Source: Streptomyces sp. Tue6028 (lineage in GTDB: Bacteria > Actinomycetota > Actinomycetes > Streptomycetales > Streptomycetaceae). From it: 64,000 nucleotides of DNA. The stretch's first letter is position 1. Each line of letters opens with the position of its first letter. The position numbers and the translations under genes are program-made. Positions 34,657 to 42,393 of this stretch are shown in pieces. The notes under the pieces are model-generated. The model was not told where the DNA came from. It was given only the letters and a program-made list of their open reading frames with translations, and searched no databases. The stretch is from positions 291,486 through 355,485 of the forward strand of contig NZ_MLCE01000002.1 in assembly GCF_002300165.1 (NCBI RefSeq), in the 5' to 3' direction.

Positions 34657-36177
34657 TCACCTGCCGGCCGTGTCGTCGTTGCGGGACAGGACCGTGCAGC
34701 CGGGAGCGCCGAACCAGCGCCGCAGGGCGTCCTCCAGCTCCAGCAGCACGTCCTTGCGGGGCACCCCGTCGCCGGGGTCCACCCACGCGACATGGCCGTC
34801 GGGTCGGAGCAGCAGGCCCTGTCCGTCCTCGGTCGCGACCCGGCCGACGCGGTGCGACCACTCGGTGGCGAGCCGCGCGGCCTCCTCGGCCGGGCCCTCC
34901 GGCAGGAGCAGTGCCCCGCGGCCCGTGCGCAGGACCGTGCGGACCTCGTCACCGACCGAGGCCGGCAGCGGAGGGCAGGGGCGGCCGAGCAGGCCGTGCT
35001 CGTAGCGGCCCGCGGCGGCGGCGTAGTGGACGTCCAGGCCTGTCATCTCGTGCGCGAGACGGCTGTTGACCTCGGGGAGCGCGAGAAGCTCCGCGAACAT
35101 CTCGCGGAGCGGGTCGACCTTGGGGTCGGGGGCCATGAGCAGGAGCTGCACCCGGGTCTCGCGCAGCACGCGCCCGGCGACCGGGCGGCGCTCGGAGCCG
35201 TAGCTGTCGAGCAGTCCGGGCGGCGCCCATCCGACGATGGTCCCGGCCAGCTTCCAGCCGAGGTTCACGGCGTCCTGGAGGCCGAGGTTGAGGCCCTGCG
35301 CTCCTATGGGGAAGTGCACGTGGGCCGCGTCGCCGGCGAGCAGCACGCGGCCCTGCCGGTAGGTGTCCGCCAGCCGGGTCGTGTCGGCGAACCGGGACAG
35401 CCAGCGCGGCCGGTCCATCGCGACGTCGATGCCGGTGATCCTGCGCACCGTCTCGCGCAGTTCGTCCAGGGTCACCGGCGCGTGCTCGGAGCCGGGCTCC
35501 GGCGGGGTGAACTCGGTGGTGAGCACCCGGGTCACGCCGGGTTGCAGGGAGATCGCCATCAGCAGACCCCGGGGGGTGCGCATGGTGCCCGGCACTCCGT
35601 TGGGCAGCTGTCCGGGGTCGGCCAGTTCCACGTCGGCGAGGAGCGCCCGGACCGTGGGCGGCGAGCCGCCGAAACCGATGCCCGCGAGCTTGCGGACGGT
35701 GCTGCGACCGCCGTCGCAGCCGACCAGGTAGTGGGAGCGCAACCGGTAGGTGCCCTCGGGCGACTCGACCTCGGCCACGACGTCGGAGGGCGTGGCGTCG
35801 AGCCCCCGGAGCGTGTGCCCGCGGCGGATCTCGACTCCGCACGCCAGGGCGTGCTCCTCCAGGAGCTCCTCGGTGCGCGCCTGCGGGATGAGCAGGGCGT
35901 AGGGGTGCTCGTTGCGCAGGTGCCCGAAGTCGAGCAACGGTTCCAGGCCCGCGAAATGGGCTTTCGGCCAGGTCCGGTTGCCCTCCTTGAACCGGTCGAG
36001 CAGGCCTCGCTGGTCCAGGACGTCCAGCATCCTCGCCTGCATGCGGAAGGCCCGGGAGTGCCCGCTCGGCTCCGTCAGCCGCTCCAGGAGGACCACGCGG
36101 GCGCCCCCGAGCCGCAGTTCGGCGGCGAGCAGCAGACCGACCGGGCCCCCTCCGACCACGACGACGTCGGTGTTCAT
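34657..36177 (-). CDS. FAD-dependent aromatic polyketide monooxygenase
   Basis: A 506-residue class A flavoprotein hydroxylase. It has FAD motifs VVVGGGPVGLLLAAELRLGG at the N-terminus, YLVGCDGGRSTVRKLAGIGF near residue 160 and VLLAGDAAHVHFPIGAQGLN near residue 290, followed by a C-terminal thioredoxin-like domain ending in PDGHVAWV. Homologues such as PgaE and RdmE hydroxylate angucycline or anthracycline intermediates. Its ATG overlaps the stop of a 69-residue upstream ORF (ATGA). It probably oxygenates the tetracyclic core. Confidence 0.92.
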   Translation of the reverse strand: MNTDVVVVGGGPVGLLLAAELRLGGARVVLLERLTEPSGHSRAFRMQARMLDVLDQRGLLDRFKEGNRTWPKAHFAGLEPLLDFGHLRNEHPYALLIPQARTEELLEEHALACGVEIRRGHTLRGLDATPSDVVAEVESPEGTYRLRSHYLVGCDGGRSTVRKLAGIGFGGSPPTVRALLADVELADPGQLPNGVPGTMRTPRGLLMAISLQPGVTRVLTTEFTPPEPGSEHAPVTLDELRETVRRITGIDVAMDRPRWLSRFADTTRLADTYRQGRVLLAGDAAHVHFPIGAQGLNLGLQDAVNLGWKLAGTIVGWAPPGLLDSYGSERRPVAGRVLRETRVQLLLMAPDPKVDPLREMFAELLALPEVNSRLAHEMTGLDVHYAAAAGRYEHGLLGRPCPPLPASVGDEVRTVLRTGRGALLLPEGPAEEAARLATEWSHRVGRVATEDGQGLLLRPDGHVAWVDPGDGVPRKDVLLELEDALRRWFGAPGCTVLSRNDDTAGR

Positions 36178-36383
36178 CGAACCTCCAGGTCCCTGTGCGG
36201 CGTATCCCCGTTGTCCCTGTCGTCCCCGTACGGCGGCGTGCGCGGATCCCCGTCCAGCAGCGCCGGGTCCGGTGCCATCGGGCCGGCGGCCAGGCCGAGC
36301 CCCGCCAGCCGCGTGCACAGGCCCCGTCCGATGCGGCGCCCGAGCGCACGGGCGAAGTCGAGGTCGTACCAGGCAGTGCGCAT
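36174..36383 (-). CDS. Small coupled protein of unknown function (69 aa)
   Basis: A 69-residue ORF starting MRTAWYDLDFARALGRRIGR. It is basic at the N-terminus, then Pro/Asp-rich, with no recognisable domain or membrane segment. Three facts support it as real. Its stop overlaps the monooxygenase ATG (ATGA). Its ATG lies exactly 6 nt after a predicted -10 hexamer, as for the leaderless gene at 46772. It is also the first ORF behind a SARP-type promoter. It could be a monooxygenase partner or a leader ORF that drives translation of the next gene. No function is assigned. Confidence 0.6.
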   Translation of the reverse strand: MRTAWYDLDFARALGRRIGRGLCTRLAGLGLAAGPMAPDPALLDGDPRTPPYGDDRDNGDTPHRDLEVR

Positions 36384-36389
36384 GCCCTC

Positions 36390-36432
36390 ACCCTTGCGGG
36401 GACTTCTGGAGCCCGGGTCGAGGACCCGTCGA
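36390..36432 (-). promoter_or_regulatory. SARP-type promoter toward the 69-aa ORF and monooxygenase operon
   Basis: Read leftward: heptamers TCGACGG (36432-36426), TCGACCC (36421-36415) and TCCAGAA (36410-36404) at 11-bp pitch, 8 bp, then -10 AAGGGT (36395-36390). The ATG at 36383 would be at or next to the transcription start, so the message may be leaderless. This half mirrors the rightward promoter around the dyad centre at 36440/36441. Confidence 0.72.
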
Positions 36433-36448
36433 CCGGTCCGCCGCCCCG

Positions 36449-36491
36449 TCGACCACGAGTCGAGGGGGGCTCCAGCAGGGTGCCCGAGCCT
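36449..36491 (+). promoter_or_regulatory. SARP-type promoter toward the 36546 oxygenase operon
   Basis: Heptamers TCGACCA (36449-36455), TCGAGGG (36460-36466) and TCCAGCA (36471-36477) at exact 11-bp pitch, 8 bp, then -10 GAGCCT (36486-36491). CTGGAGCCC (36406-36414) and GGGCTCCAG (36467-36475) make the whole divergent operator a near-perfect dyad. Confidence 0.75.
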
Positions 36492-36497
36492 GGGGCG

Positions 36498-36537
36498 CGG
36501 ATGACCTTCGGCAGCAGCGGATGACCTTCGGCAGCAG
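36498..36537 (+). repeat. Perfect 20-bp tandem duplication in the leader
   Basis: CGGATGACCTTCGGCAGCAG occurs twice head to tail (36498-36517 and 36518-36537), starting about where transcription from the rightward promoter is predicted to begin and ending 8 bp before the gene start. Confidence 0.85.
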
Positions 36538-36545
36538 AGGATCGG

Positions 36546-38174
36546 ATGGCAGTGACGAAAGGACCTCGCACTCCCCAGGTACTCGTGGCGGGGGCCGGCC
36601 CGGTGGGGCTCGCCCTGGCGTTCGAACTCGCCCGCCGCGGAATCCCGTTGCGTCTCATCGACGCGAAGGACGCGCCCGCGACCACCAGCCGCGCCGTCGC
36701 CACGCATCCGCGCACCCTGGAGGCGTACGACCAGATGGGCCTGGTCGAGGAGATGCTCAAGCGGGGCCGGGAGATCCGGGCCTTCACCCTCTTCCAGGAC
36801 GGTCGCCGGCTCGCCCGCCTCGACGCGGACTACTCGACGATGCCGACCCGGTTCCCCTTCACGCTCGCCATCGAGCAGACGGCGACCGAGGAGGTGTTCC
36901 GCGACGCGCTCGCGGACCTCGGAGTGGTCCCCGAATGGGGTACGAAGCTGGAGCGGATCGCGCGCGACGACGACGGCGTGACGGTGGGGCTGACCCATGC
37001 CGACGGCCGGCGGGAGACCGTGCGCACCCCGTGGCTGGTCGGCTGCGACGGCGGGCACAGCACCGTACGCCGTTCCCTGGAACTCCCGCTGATCGGCGAG
37101 GCCAACCAGACCTGGCTGCTGGCCGACGCACCCCTGACCAGCGAGCTGCCGCCCAACAGCATCTACTGGGTGCGCGCCGAGGGCGGCACCCTCATGGCGG
37201 TGCCCCTCGCCGACGACCGGTGGCGGCTGCTGGACACCGCCGAGACCGACTACGACGGCGACCCCGGCCGTCTCGCGGCGCGTTTCGAGCGCAAGCTCAG
37301 CCAGGGCATCGGCCACCGGGTACGGATCGGCACCCCGACCTGGGTGTCCGTCTTCACGGCGCAGCAGCGCATGGTCCCGGCCATGCGCGTGGGCCGCTGC
37401 CTGGTGGCGGGCGACGCGGCCCATGTGCACAGCCCGGCGTCCGGGCAGGGCATGAACACCGGCATCCAGGAGGCCGTCAATCTGGCCTGGAAGCTCGCGA
37501 TGGTCATCGACGGACATGCCCGTGCGGAGCTGCTGGACAGCTACACCAGCGAGCGCGTGCCGGTGGGCGAGGCCCTCCTGGAGTCCACCAAGAAGGCCAC
37601 GCAGATGATCGAGCTGCGCAGCCGGTTCACGGACCTGGCGCTGCCCGTGATCTTCGGGGTGGTGAGCCGGGTCGCCCCCATCCGCAGGCGGATGCAGCGG
37701 GAGATGCTCGGCGGGATGTCGGGGCTGCTGCTCTCGTACGCGGACCGTTCGCTGACCGTCGCGGACACCGGCGGCGGCAGCGGCCCCCGCCCGGGGACCC
37801 GGCTCACCGAGGTCACCGACTCGGACCTCACGGGCACCGGCTGGCCCGCACTGCTCACGGCACTGCGCCGGCCCGGCTGGCTGCTGCTGACCGCCCCGGC
37901 GCCGCACGAGCCCGCCGTCGCCGACGCGGTCGGCCGGGCACGGCAGGAGCACGGCGGCTGGCTGTCGGTGCTGAGCGTCACGGAGGCGAAGTCGGCCACC
38001 GACCCGGAGATGATCCCCGACAGCGACGGACGGGTCTCGGAACGGCTCGGCCTGTCCCCCGGCGGATGGCTCCTGGTCCGCCCCGACGGCTATCTGCTCG
38101 CCCGTGGGCCCGCACTGTCCTGGCCGGCCCTGTCCACCGCGCTCGGGCGGCTGCCGCTCGCCCGTCCCCGCTGA
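36546..38174 (+). CDS. FAD-dependent aromatic polyketide monooxygenase
   Basis: A 542-residue class A flavoprotein. FAD motifs are VLVAGAGPVGLALAFELARR, WLVGCDGGHSTVRRSLELPL (near residue 170) and CLVAGDAAHVHSPASGQGMN (near residue 290), and there is a C-terminal thioredoxin-like domain. It is a paralogue type distinct from the 34,657 enzyme. The start is ATG 36546 with AGAGGA 4 nt upstream. It leads an operon with a ketoreductase, an aromatase/cyclase, a CoA ligase and a small monooxygenase, so it should act on the polyketide aglycone. Hydroxylation versus Baeyer-Villiger chemistry cannot be decided. Confidence 0.9.
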   Translation: MAVTKGPRTPQVLVAGAGPVGLALAFELARRGIPLRLIDAKDAPATTSRAVATHPRTLEAYDQMGLVEEMLKRGREIRAFTLFQDGRRLARLDADYSTMPTRFPFTLAIEQTATEEVFRDALADLGVVPEWGTKLERIARDDDGVTVGLTHADGRRETVRTPWLVGCDGGHSTVRRSLELPLIGEANQTWLLADAPLTSELPPNSIYWVRAEGGTLMAVPLADDRWRLLDTAETDYDGDPGRLAARFERKLSQGIGHRVRIGTPTWVSVFTAQQRMVPAMRVGRCLVAGDAAHVHSPASGQGMNTGIQEAVNLAWKLAMVIDGHARAELLDSYTSERVPVGEALLESTKKATQMIELRSRFTDLALPVIFGVVSRVAPIRRRMQREMLGGMSGLLLSYADRSLTVADTGGGSGPRPGTRLTEVTDSDLTGTGWPALLTALRRPGWLLLTAPAPHEPAVADAVGRARQEHGGWLSVLSVTEAKSATDPEMIPDSDGRVSERLGLSPGGWLLVRPDGYLLARGPALSWPALSTALGRLPLARPR

Positions 38175-38183
38175 GGAGCCCCG

Positions 38184-38939
38184 ATGGATCTCGGACTGAC
38201 CGACCGGGTCGTCCTCGTCACGGGCGGCACCCGGGGCATCGGGGAGGCGACCGTGCGCGCCTTCGCCGCCGAGGGCGCCCGCGTCGCGCTGACCTATGCC
38301 GGCGCGAAGGACACAGCGGACCGCCTGGTGCGCGAACTCGGCGGACCGGACAGGGCTCTGGCGGTCCACTACGACCTGGCCCGGCCCGGCTCGGTCGAGG
38401 ACCTCGTACCGACGGTCGAGCGGCACTTCGGCACGGTCGACGTCCTCGTCGCGAACGCCGTGCGCCGGCCCGCGGGACGCCCGCGGCCGGGCTTCGAACG
38501 CCTGGACCCGGCGGACTGGGCCGCGTTCCTGGACGACAACCTGACCGGGACGATCCGCACGGTGCAGACCGCGCTCGGCGCCATGCGTGCCCAGGGCCGC
38601 GGCCGCATCGCCCTGATCTCCTCCCACCTGGCCGCCAAGGGCCAGGCGGGCCAGGAGGTCTACACGGCGGCGAAGTCGGCGCTGCACGGCTTCGCTCTCA
38701 GTCTGGCCCGCGACGCCGGCCCCGACGGGGTCCTGGTCAATGTGATCAGTCCCGGGCTCACCACGACCGAGGGGGCCTTGAGCCACCTCCCCGCGGCCGT
38801 CCTGGAGAAGGCCGCGGCCGCACTGCCGACCGGGCGCCTCGGCAGCCCGGAGGAGGTCGCCAGGACCGTCGTCTTCTACTGCTCGGCGGCCAACGAGAAC
38901 ATCACCGGCGAGCTGGTCTCCCTGGTCGGGCGCGGGTGA
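38184..38939 (+). CDS. SDR-family ketoreductase
   Basis: A 251-residue classical SDR: VLVTGGTRGIGEATVRAFA at the N-terminus, VLVANAVRRPAG for the NNAG strand, active-site ISSHLAAKG serine, and YTAAKSALHGF with the Tyr-x-x-x-Lys pair. It follows the monooxygenase by 9 bp and precedes the aromatase/cyclase. A didomain aromatase acts on C9-reduced chains, so this could be the C9 ketoreductase. Alternatively it may reduce a later quinone or ketone, since a second SDR is also in the cluster. Confidence 0.87.
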   Translation: MDLGLTDRVVLVTGGTRGIGEATVRAFAAEGARVALTYAGAKDTADRLVRELGGPDRALAVHYDLARPGSVEDLVPTVERHFGTVDVLVANAVRRPAGRPRPGFERLDPADWAAFLDDNLTGTIRTVQTALGAMRAQGRGRIALISSHLAAKGQAGQEVYTAAKSALHGFALSLARDAGPDGVLVNVISPGLTTTEGALSHLPAAVLEKAAAALPTGRLGSPEEVARTVVFYCSAANENITGELVSLVGRG

Positions 38940-39003
38940 CGCCACCCGCGCCCGGCCCTCGCCCGCGGGCCGCCCGCCCGCACTCCTCGTGGAAGGAACA
39001 CCA

Positions 39004-39933
39004 GTGGTCAACACCCAAGCCCCCGTGGGCGAATCGGTCGTCGTCGACGCGCCGGCGAAGGTCGTCCTCGACCTGATCACCGATCCCGATCCGCTGCACT
39101 ACCTCTCCCCCTCCGTCGTCCACGCGGACCGGACCGCCCGGGGCGGGGCGCAGGACTCCGTGACGATCTGGACCATCACCGACGACGAGCGGGTGTGGTC
39201 CCGCACCCAGGACCGCACGCTGGACGCCGACGGCCTGCGGGTCTCGTTCGAGGACACGCCCGAGTCCTCGCTCGCCGGTGTGCGCGGCGCGTGGGTGCTG
39301 CGCGCGGTCTCGGAGGACAAGACCGAGATCGAGCTGCGGCAGGACACGAGCGCGCTGACCTCCCCCGAGGACCTCGCTCGTGCGGAGTCGGCACGCTCCG
39401 ACCTGCTGTCGACGGTGGCGTACGCCGCCGCGAACCGGCAGGAACTGTCCGACCTGGTCGTCGACTTCCGGGACCCGCTGTTCGCCGCGGGGTCCGCCGA
39501 GGACGCGTACCGGATCCTGTACGAGGCCGATCGCTGGCCCGAGCGGCTCGCCCACGTCTCCCGGATCGACATGACCGAGGACGTGCCCGGCATCCAGTTC
39601 TTCGACATGGACACCACGACGTCCGACGGCGCCCCGCACACGACCCGTTCGGTGCGGATCTGCTTCCCGCACTCCAAGATCGTCTACAAGCAGATCGGGC
39701 TGCCGGCGCTGCTGGACGCGCACACCGGGCACTGGCTGTTCACCCCGACCCGGGAGGGCATCGTCGTCGAGTCGCGGCACGTCGCCGTCATCAAGCCGTC
39801 GGCGCTGCCGATCCTCGGCGAGGGCACCACGGTCGAGGACGCACGCCGCTATCTGCGCCGGGTGCTGAGCACCAACTCCATGACCAACCTGCGGCTGTCC
39901 AAGGAGTTCGCGGAGGAGCAGGCGCGTGCGTGA
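39004..39933 (+). CDS. Didomain polyketide aromatase/cyclase
   Basis: A 309-residue protein of two START/Bet v1-like domains (about residues 10-150 and 160-305). Domain 1 begins GESVVVDAPAKVVLDLITD and domain 2 contains AYRILYEADRWPERLAHV. Didomain ARO/CYCs of type II systems cyclise and dehydrate the first ring of C9-reduced polyketides. The GTG at 39004 is preferred over GTG 38989 because GGAAGGA lies between them at the right distance. The downstream CoA ligase overlaps its end by 8 nt. Confidence 0.92.
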   Translation: MVNTQAPVGESVVVDAPAKVVLDLITDPDPLHYLSPSVVHADRTARGGAQDSVTIWTITDDERVWSRTQDRTLDADGLRVSFEDTPESSLAGVRGAWVLRAVSEDKTEIELRQDTSALTSPEDLARAESARSDLLSTVAYAAANRQELSDLVVDFRDPLFAAGSAEDAYRILYEADRWPERLAHVSRIDMTEDVPGIQFFDMDTTTSDGAPHTTRSVRICFPHSKIVYKQIGLPALLDAHTGHWLFTPTREGIVVESRHVAVIKPSALPILGEGTTVEDARRYLRRVLSTNSMTNLRLSKEFAEEQARA

Positions 39934-41413
39934 GCCCGTCGAGCGCCTGGACGAGCTGCCGCGGCTCGCCGCCGAGGCCCACCCCGACCGTGTCGCCCTG
40001 CGCACGGACCGCAGCGACGCGCTGACCTTCGGGGAGCTGGAGCAGCGGGTGAGCGGCTGCGCGGCACGCATCCGCGCTCTGGTGGGCGGGCCCGGCACGA
40101 CCGTCGCGATCACCTCGGTCCTCCATCCCGACTTCGCCGTGGCGTACTACGGCACGCTGCGCGCGGGCCATGTCGTCGTGCCGGTCAATCCCTTCCTCCG
40201 GGCGAAGGGTCTGGAGGCCCTCGTCGCCGCGAGCGGCGCACGGCTGGTGCTCACGACGGAGGAGATCGCCGCCGAGCTCGGCGACACGGTGCCGTCGCTG
40301 GACATCGGCGACCGGACGCTGTGGGACACCGGACCGCTGCGGGAGGCGCCCGCCGTGCGCCCCGACGACGTCGCGTCCATCCACTTCACCAGCGGCACGA
40401 CCGGCGCCCCGAAGGGCGTGCGGCAGACCCATCACAACCTGGCGGTCAACGCGGCGCAGACCGTGCACGCGCACGGTCTGGACGACAGCTCGGTGACCGT
40501 CAACCATCTGCCCACGTTCCACCCGATGCACCTGAACTCGGCGCTGTTCGCGGCCGCCGAGCAGGTGCTGGCCACCGATCCGGACCTGGCGGCGTCGCTG
40601 CGGACGGCGAACGAGGCGCGGGCCACCCGGTACTACAGCCTGCCGATGCGGCTCAGCCGTCTCGCGGCGCGACCGGACCTGTCGGAGCTGCGGCTCGACA
40701 CCGTGGAGGCCGTGTTCTCCGGCGGCTCCGCACTGCCGGTCCCGGCGGCGCGCAGGCTCGGCGACCACTTCGGGATCCCGGTCCTCCAGGGGTACGGGCT
40801 CGCCGAGACGGCGCCGATGACCCACTGCGGCAGCCGCACCCGGCCCAAGGAGGGTTCGTGCGGACCCCCGGTCCCCCGCACCGAGTGCCGGATCGTCGAC
40901 CTCGCCACCGGCAAGGCACTCGGCCCCGGTGAGCGCGGCGAGATCCAGGTGCGCGGCCCGCAGTTGATGAAGGGCTACCTGGGCGAGCCCGACGGCGGCG
41001 CCCTGGACGCCGAGGGCTGGTTCGCCACCGGGGACGTCGGCGAGGTCGACGAGGACGACTGCCTCTTCGTCGTCGACCGGCTCAAGGACGTCTTCAAGTG
41101 CGACAACTGGCTGGTCTCCCCGCAGGAGATCGAGCAGGTGCTGCTCGCGCACCCCGCCGTGGCGGACTGCGCGGTCGTCGACCACCCGGACGAGTTCAGC
41201 GGCGCCGTGGCGGTCGCCCTCGTGGTGACCCGTCGTCCCGAGGAGCCCGAAGCACTGGACGGCATCGCCGCGGACGTCAACTCCGGCCTGCCGTACTACC
41301 AGCACATCCGGCACATCCGGGCGGTCCCCGACATCGCCCGGTCCGGCGGCGGCAAGGTCCGCCGCCAGGACCTGCGCCGGCTCTTCACGGAACTGTTCGC
41401 CACGCGCGGATGA
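39926..41413 (+). CDS. Acyl-CoA ligase of the polyketide cluster
   Basis: A 495-residue AMP-forming ligase, GTG start with GGAGGAG 8 nt upstream. P-loop IHFTSGTTGAPKGVRQ near residue 150, GYGLAETAPMTHCG, WFATGDVGEVDEDDCLFVVDR and the C-terminal SGGGKVRRQDL lysine motif. Comparable ligases (MtmL type) are common in aromatic polyketide clusters but have varied roles. Possible functions are loading a free methylsalicylate onto CoA for transfer, or supplying a starter. The direct overlap with the aromatase gene argues for a role in this pathway. Confidence 0.88.
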   Translation: MREPVERLDELPRLAAEAHPDRVALRTDRSDALTFGELEQRVSGCAARIRALVGGPGTTVAITSVLHPDFAVAYYGTLRAGHVVVPVNPFLRAKGLEALVAASGARLVLTTEEIAAELGDTVPSLDIGDRTLWDTGPLREAPAVRPDDVASIHFTSGTTGAPKGVRQTHHNLAVNAAQTVHAHGLDDSSVTVNHLPTFHPMHLNSALFAAAEQVLATDPDLAASLRTANEARATRYYSLPMRLSRLAARPDLSELRLDTVEAVFSGGSALPVPAARRLGDHFGIPVLQGYGLAETAPMTHCGSRTRPKEGSCGPPVPRTECRIVDLATGKALGPGERGEIQVRGPQLMKGYLGEPDGGALDAEGWFATGDVGEVDEDDCLFVVDRLKDVFKCDNWLVSPQEIEQVLLAHPAVADCAVVDHPDEFSGAVAVALVVTRRPEEPEALDGIAADVNSGLPYYQHIRHIRAVPDIARSGGGKVRRQDLRRLFTELFATRG

Positions 41414-41451
41414 CACCGGACCACCACCGACCCCGACCAAGGAGTACGACC

Positions 41452-41739
41452 ATGGTGACCCTGATCAACAAGTTCACGGTGACGGGCGAAGTAGACGCGT
41501 TCCGGCGCGCCATCGCCGAGGTCAGCGCCTACATGCAGGCGCAGCCGGGCTTCATCAGCCACGAGGTCTACCGCTCGATCAGCAAGCCGAACATCTTCGT
41601 GGAGACCGCCCACTGGGACGACCCCGACTCGCACAAGAAGGCGGTGCAGAGCGAGGAGTTCCGCAACCGTGTCCGCGGCCTGGCCGGTCTCGCCACGCCC
41701 GACGCCGACCTGTACGCGCCGGTCGGCGAGGATCGCTGA
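41452..41739 (+). CDS. Antibiotic-biosynthesis monooxygenase (ABM fold)
   Basis: A 95-residue dimeric alpha/beta-barrel-type protein: VTLINKFTVTGEVDAFRRA, then QPGFISHEVYRS, VETAHWDDPDSHKKAV with the conserved tryptophan, and LYAPV at the end. Relatives such as ActVA-Orf6 and TcmH oxidise anthrones to quinones using only O2. It is the last gene of the operon (AAGGAG 8 nt before ATG) and is followed by a strong terminator. It may make the quinone of the tetracycle. Confidence 0.87.
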   Translation: MVTLINKFTVTGEVDAFRRAIAEVSAYMQAQPGFISHEVYRSISKPNIFVETAHWDDPDSHKKAVQSEEFRNRVRGLAGLATPDADLYAPVGEDR

Positions 41740-41770
41740 GGCCGCGCCGGACGCGCTCCGGCGCCGACCA

Positions 41771-41813
41771 CACGGGAAGGCCCCCGGGAGAGATTCCCGG
41801 GGGCCTTCCCGTG
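41771..41813. terminator. Bidirectional terminator, perfect 19-bp stem
   Basis: CACGGGAAGGCCCCCGGGA pairs perfectly with its complement at 41795-41813 around a GAGAT loop. Outer GGCGCC copies at 41760 and 41815 could extend it. It separates the convergent ABM and SnoaL-like genes. Confidence 0.92.
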
Positions 41814-41822
41814 CGGCGCCGC

Positions 41823-42275
41823 TCAGCCGGGCGCGCCCACACCGTCCTTGGTCACGCGCCGTCGGCTGACCTTCAGCTCGCCGTCCTCGCGGACGAGCAC
41901 GTCCTCGCACACACAGCTCATCCTGACCTGGGGATCGCCGCCCAGCACGGTGCCGATGATGAGCGCGTAGCACCGAACGTGCAGCGAACCGTCGGCCGCG
42001 GAGTCCACCGCGACCATGCCGTGCCAGTGGCGTCGCACCTCGCCGGCGGCCACCAGCGCCTCGTGGGCGGAACGCACGGCGCGCGCCAGGGCGGTCCTGC
42101 CGACGACGGGTTCGGGCCGGTGCTCCGGCGCGAACTCCCCGTCCTCGGTGAAGGTCTGCGCCCACTCCTCGGCCCTGCCGCTGTCCAGGAGCTGCATGTG
42201 GCGGGCGTAGAACTGCTGCACCTCGGTGTAGAGCGCCTCCTGAGCGGGCGCCGCGTCGAGGGTGGTGTCGGTCAT
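41823..42275 (-). CDS. SnoaL/NTF2-like protein (polyketide hydroxylase partner or cyclase)
   Basis: A 150-residue alpha+beta-barrel protein: EVQQFYARHMQLLDSGRAEEWAQTFTEDGEF, RHWHGMVAVDS, CVCEDVLVREDGELKVSRRRV. This fits the SnoaL_4 group, which includes ring cyclases and SnoaL2/AclR-type hydroxylases that act with an SDR. It has its own GGAGGACAGG ribosome site. It is the last gene of the leftward tailoring operon, 118 bp after a methyltransferase. It may act with one of the SDRs; the reaction is not determined. Confidence 0.8.
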   Translation of the reverse strand: MTDTTLDAAPAQEALYTEVQQFYARHMQLLDSGRAEEWAQTFTEDGEFAPEHRPEPVVGRTALARAVRSAHEALVAAGEVRRHWHGMVAVDSAADGSLHVRCYALIIGTVLGGDPQVRMSCVCEDVLVREDGELKVSRRRVTKDGVGAPG

Positions 42276-42393
42276 ACGGTCCTGTCCTCCGTGATCGGGG
42301 TGGGTGCCGAGTCGTGCGGGTCGCCCGGGCCCTGGCCGGCCGGGTCGGCCAAGGCGGAGTAGGTCGGGTCGGCCGGACAGGCCGGGGAGCGCT

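Noticed and set aside
36406..36475. The CTGGAGCCC/GGGCTCCAG inverted repeat as a terminator hairpin
   Set aside because: The arms are 52 bp apart and lie between two divergent start codons, so an operator dyad explains them better than termination.
36174..39080. A 968-codon leftward frame across the rightward oxygenase operon
   Set aside because: Only the last 69 codons are supported. The rest is antisense to three genes with clear domain motifs.
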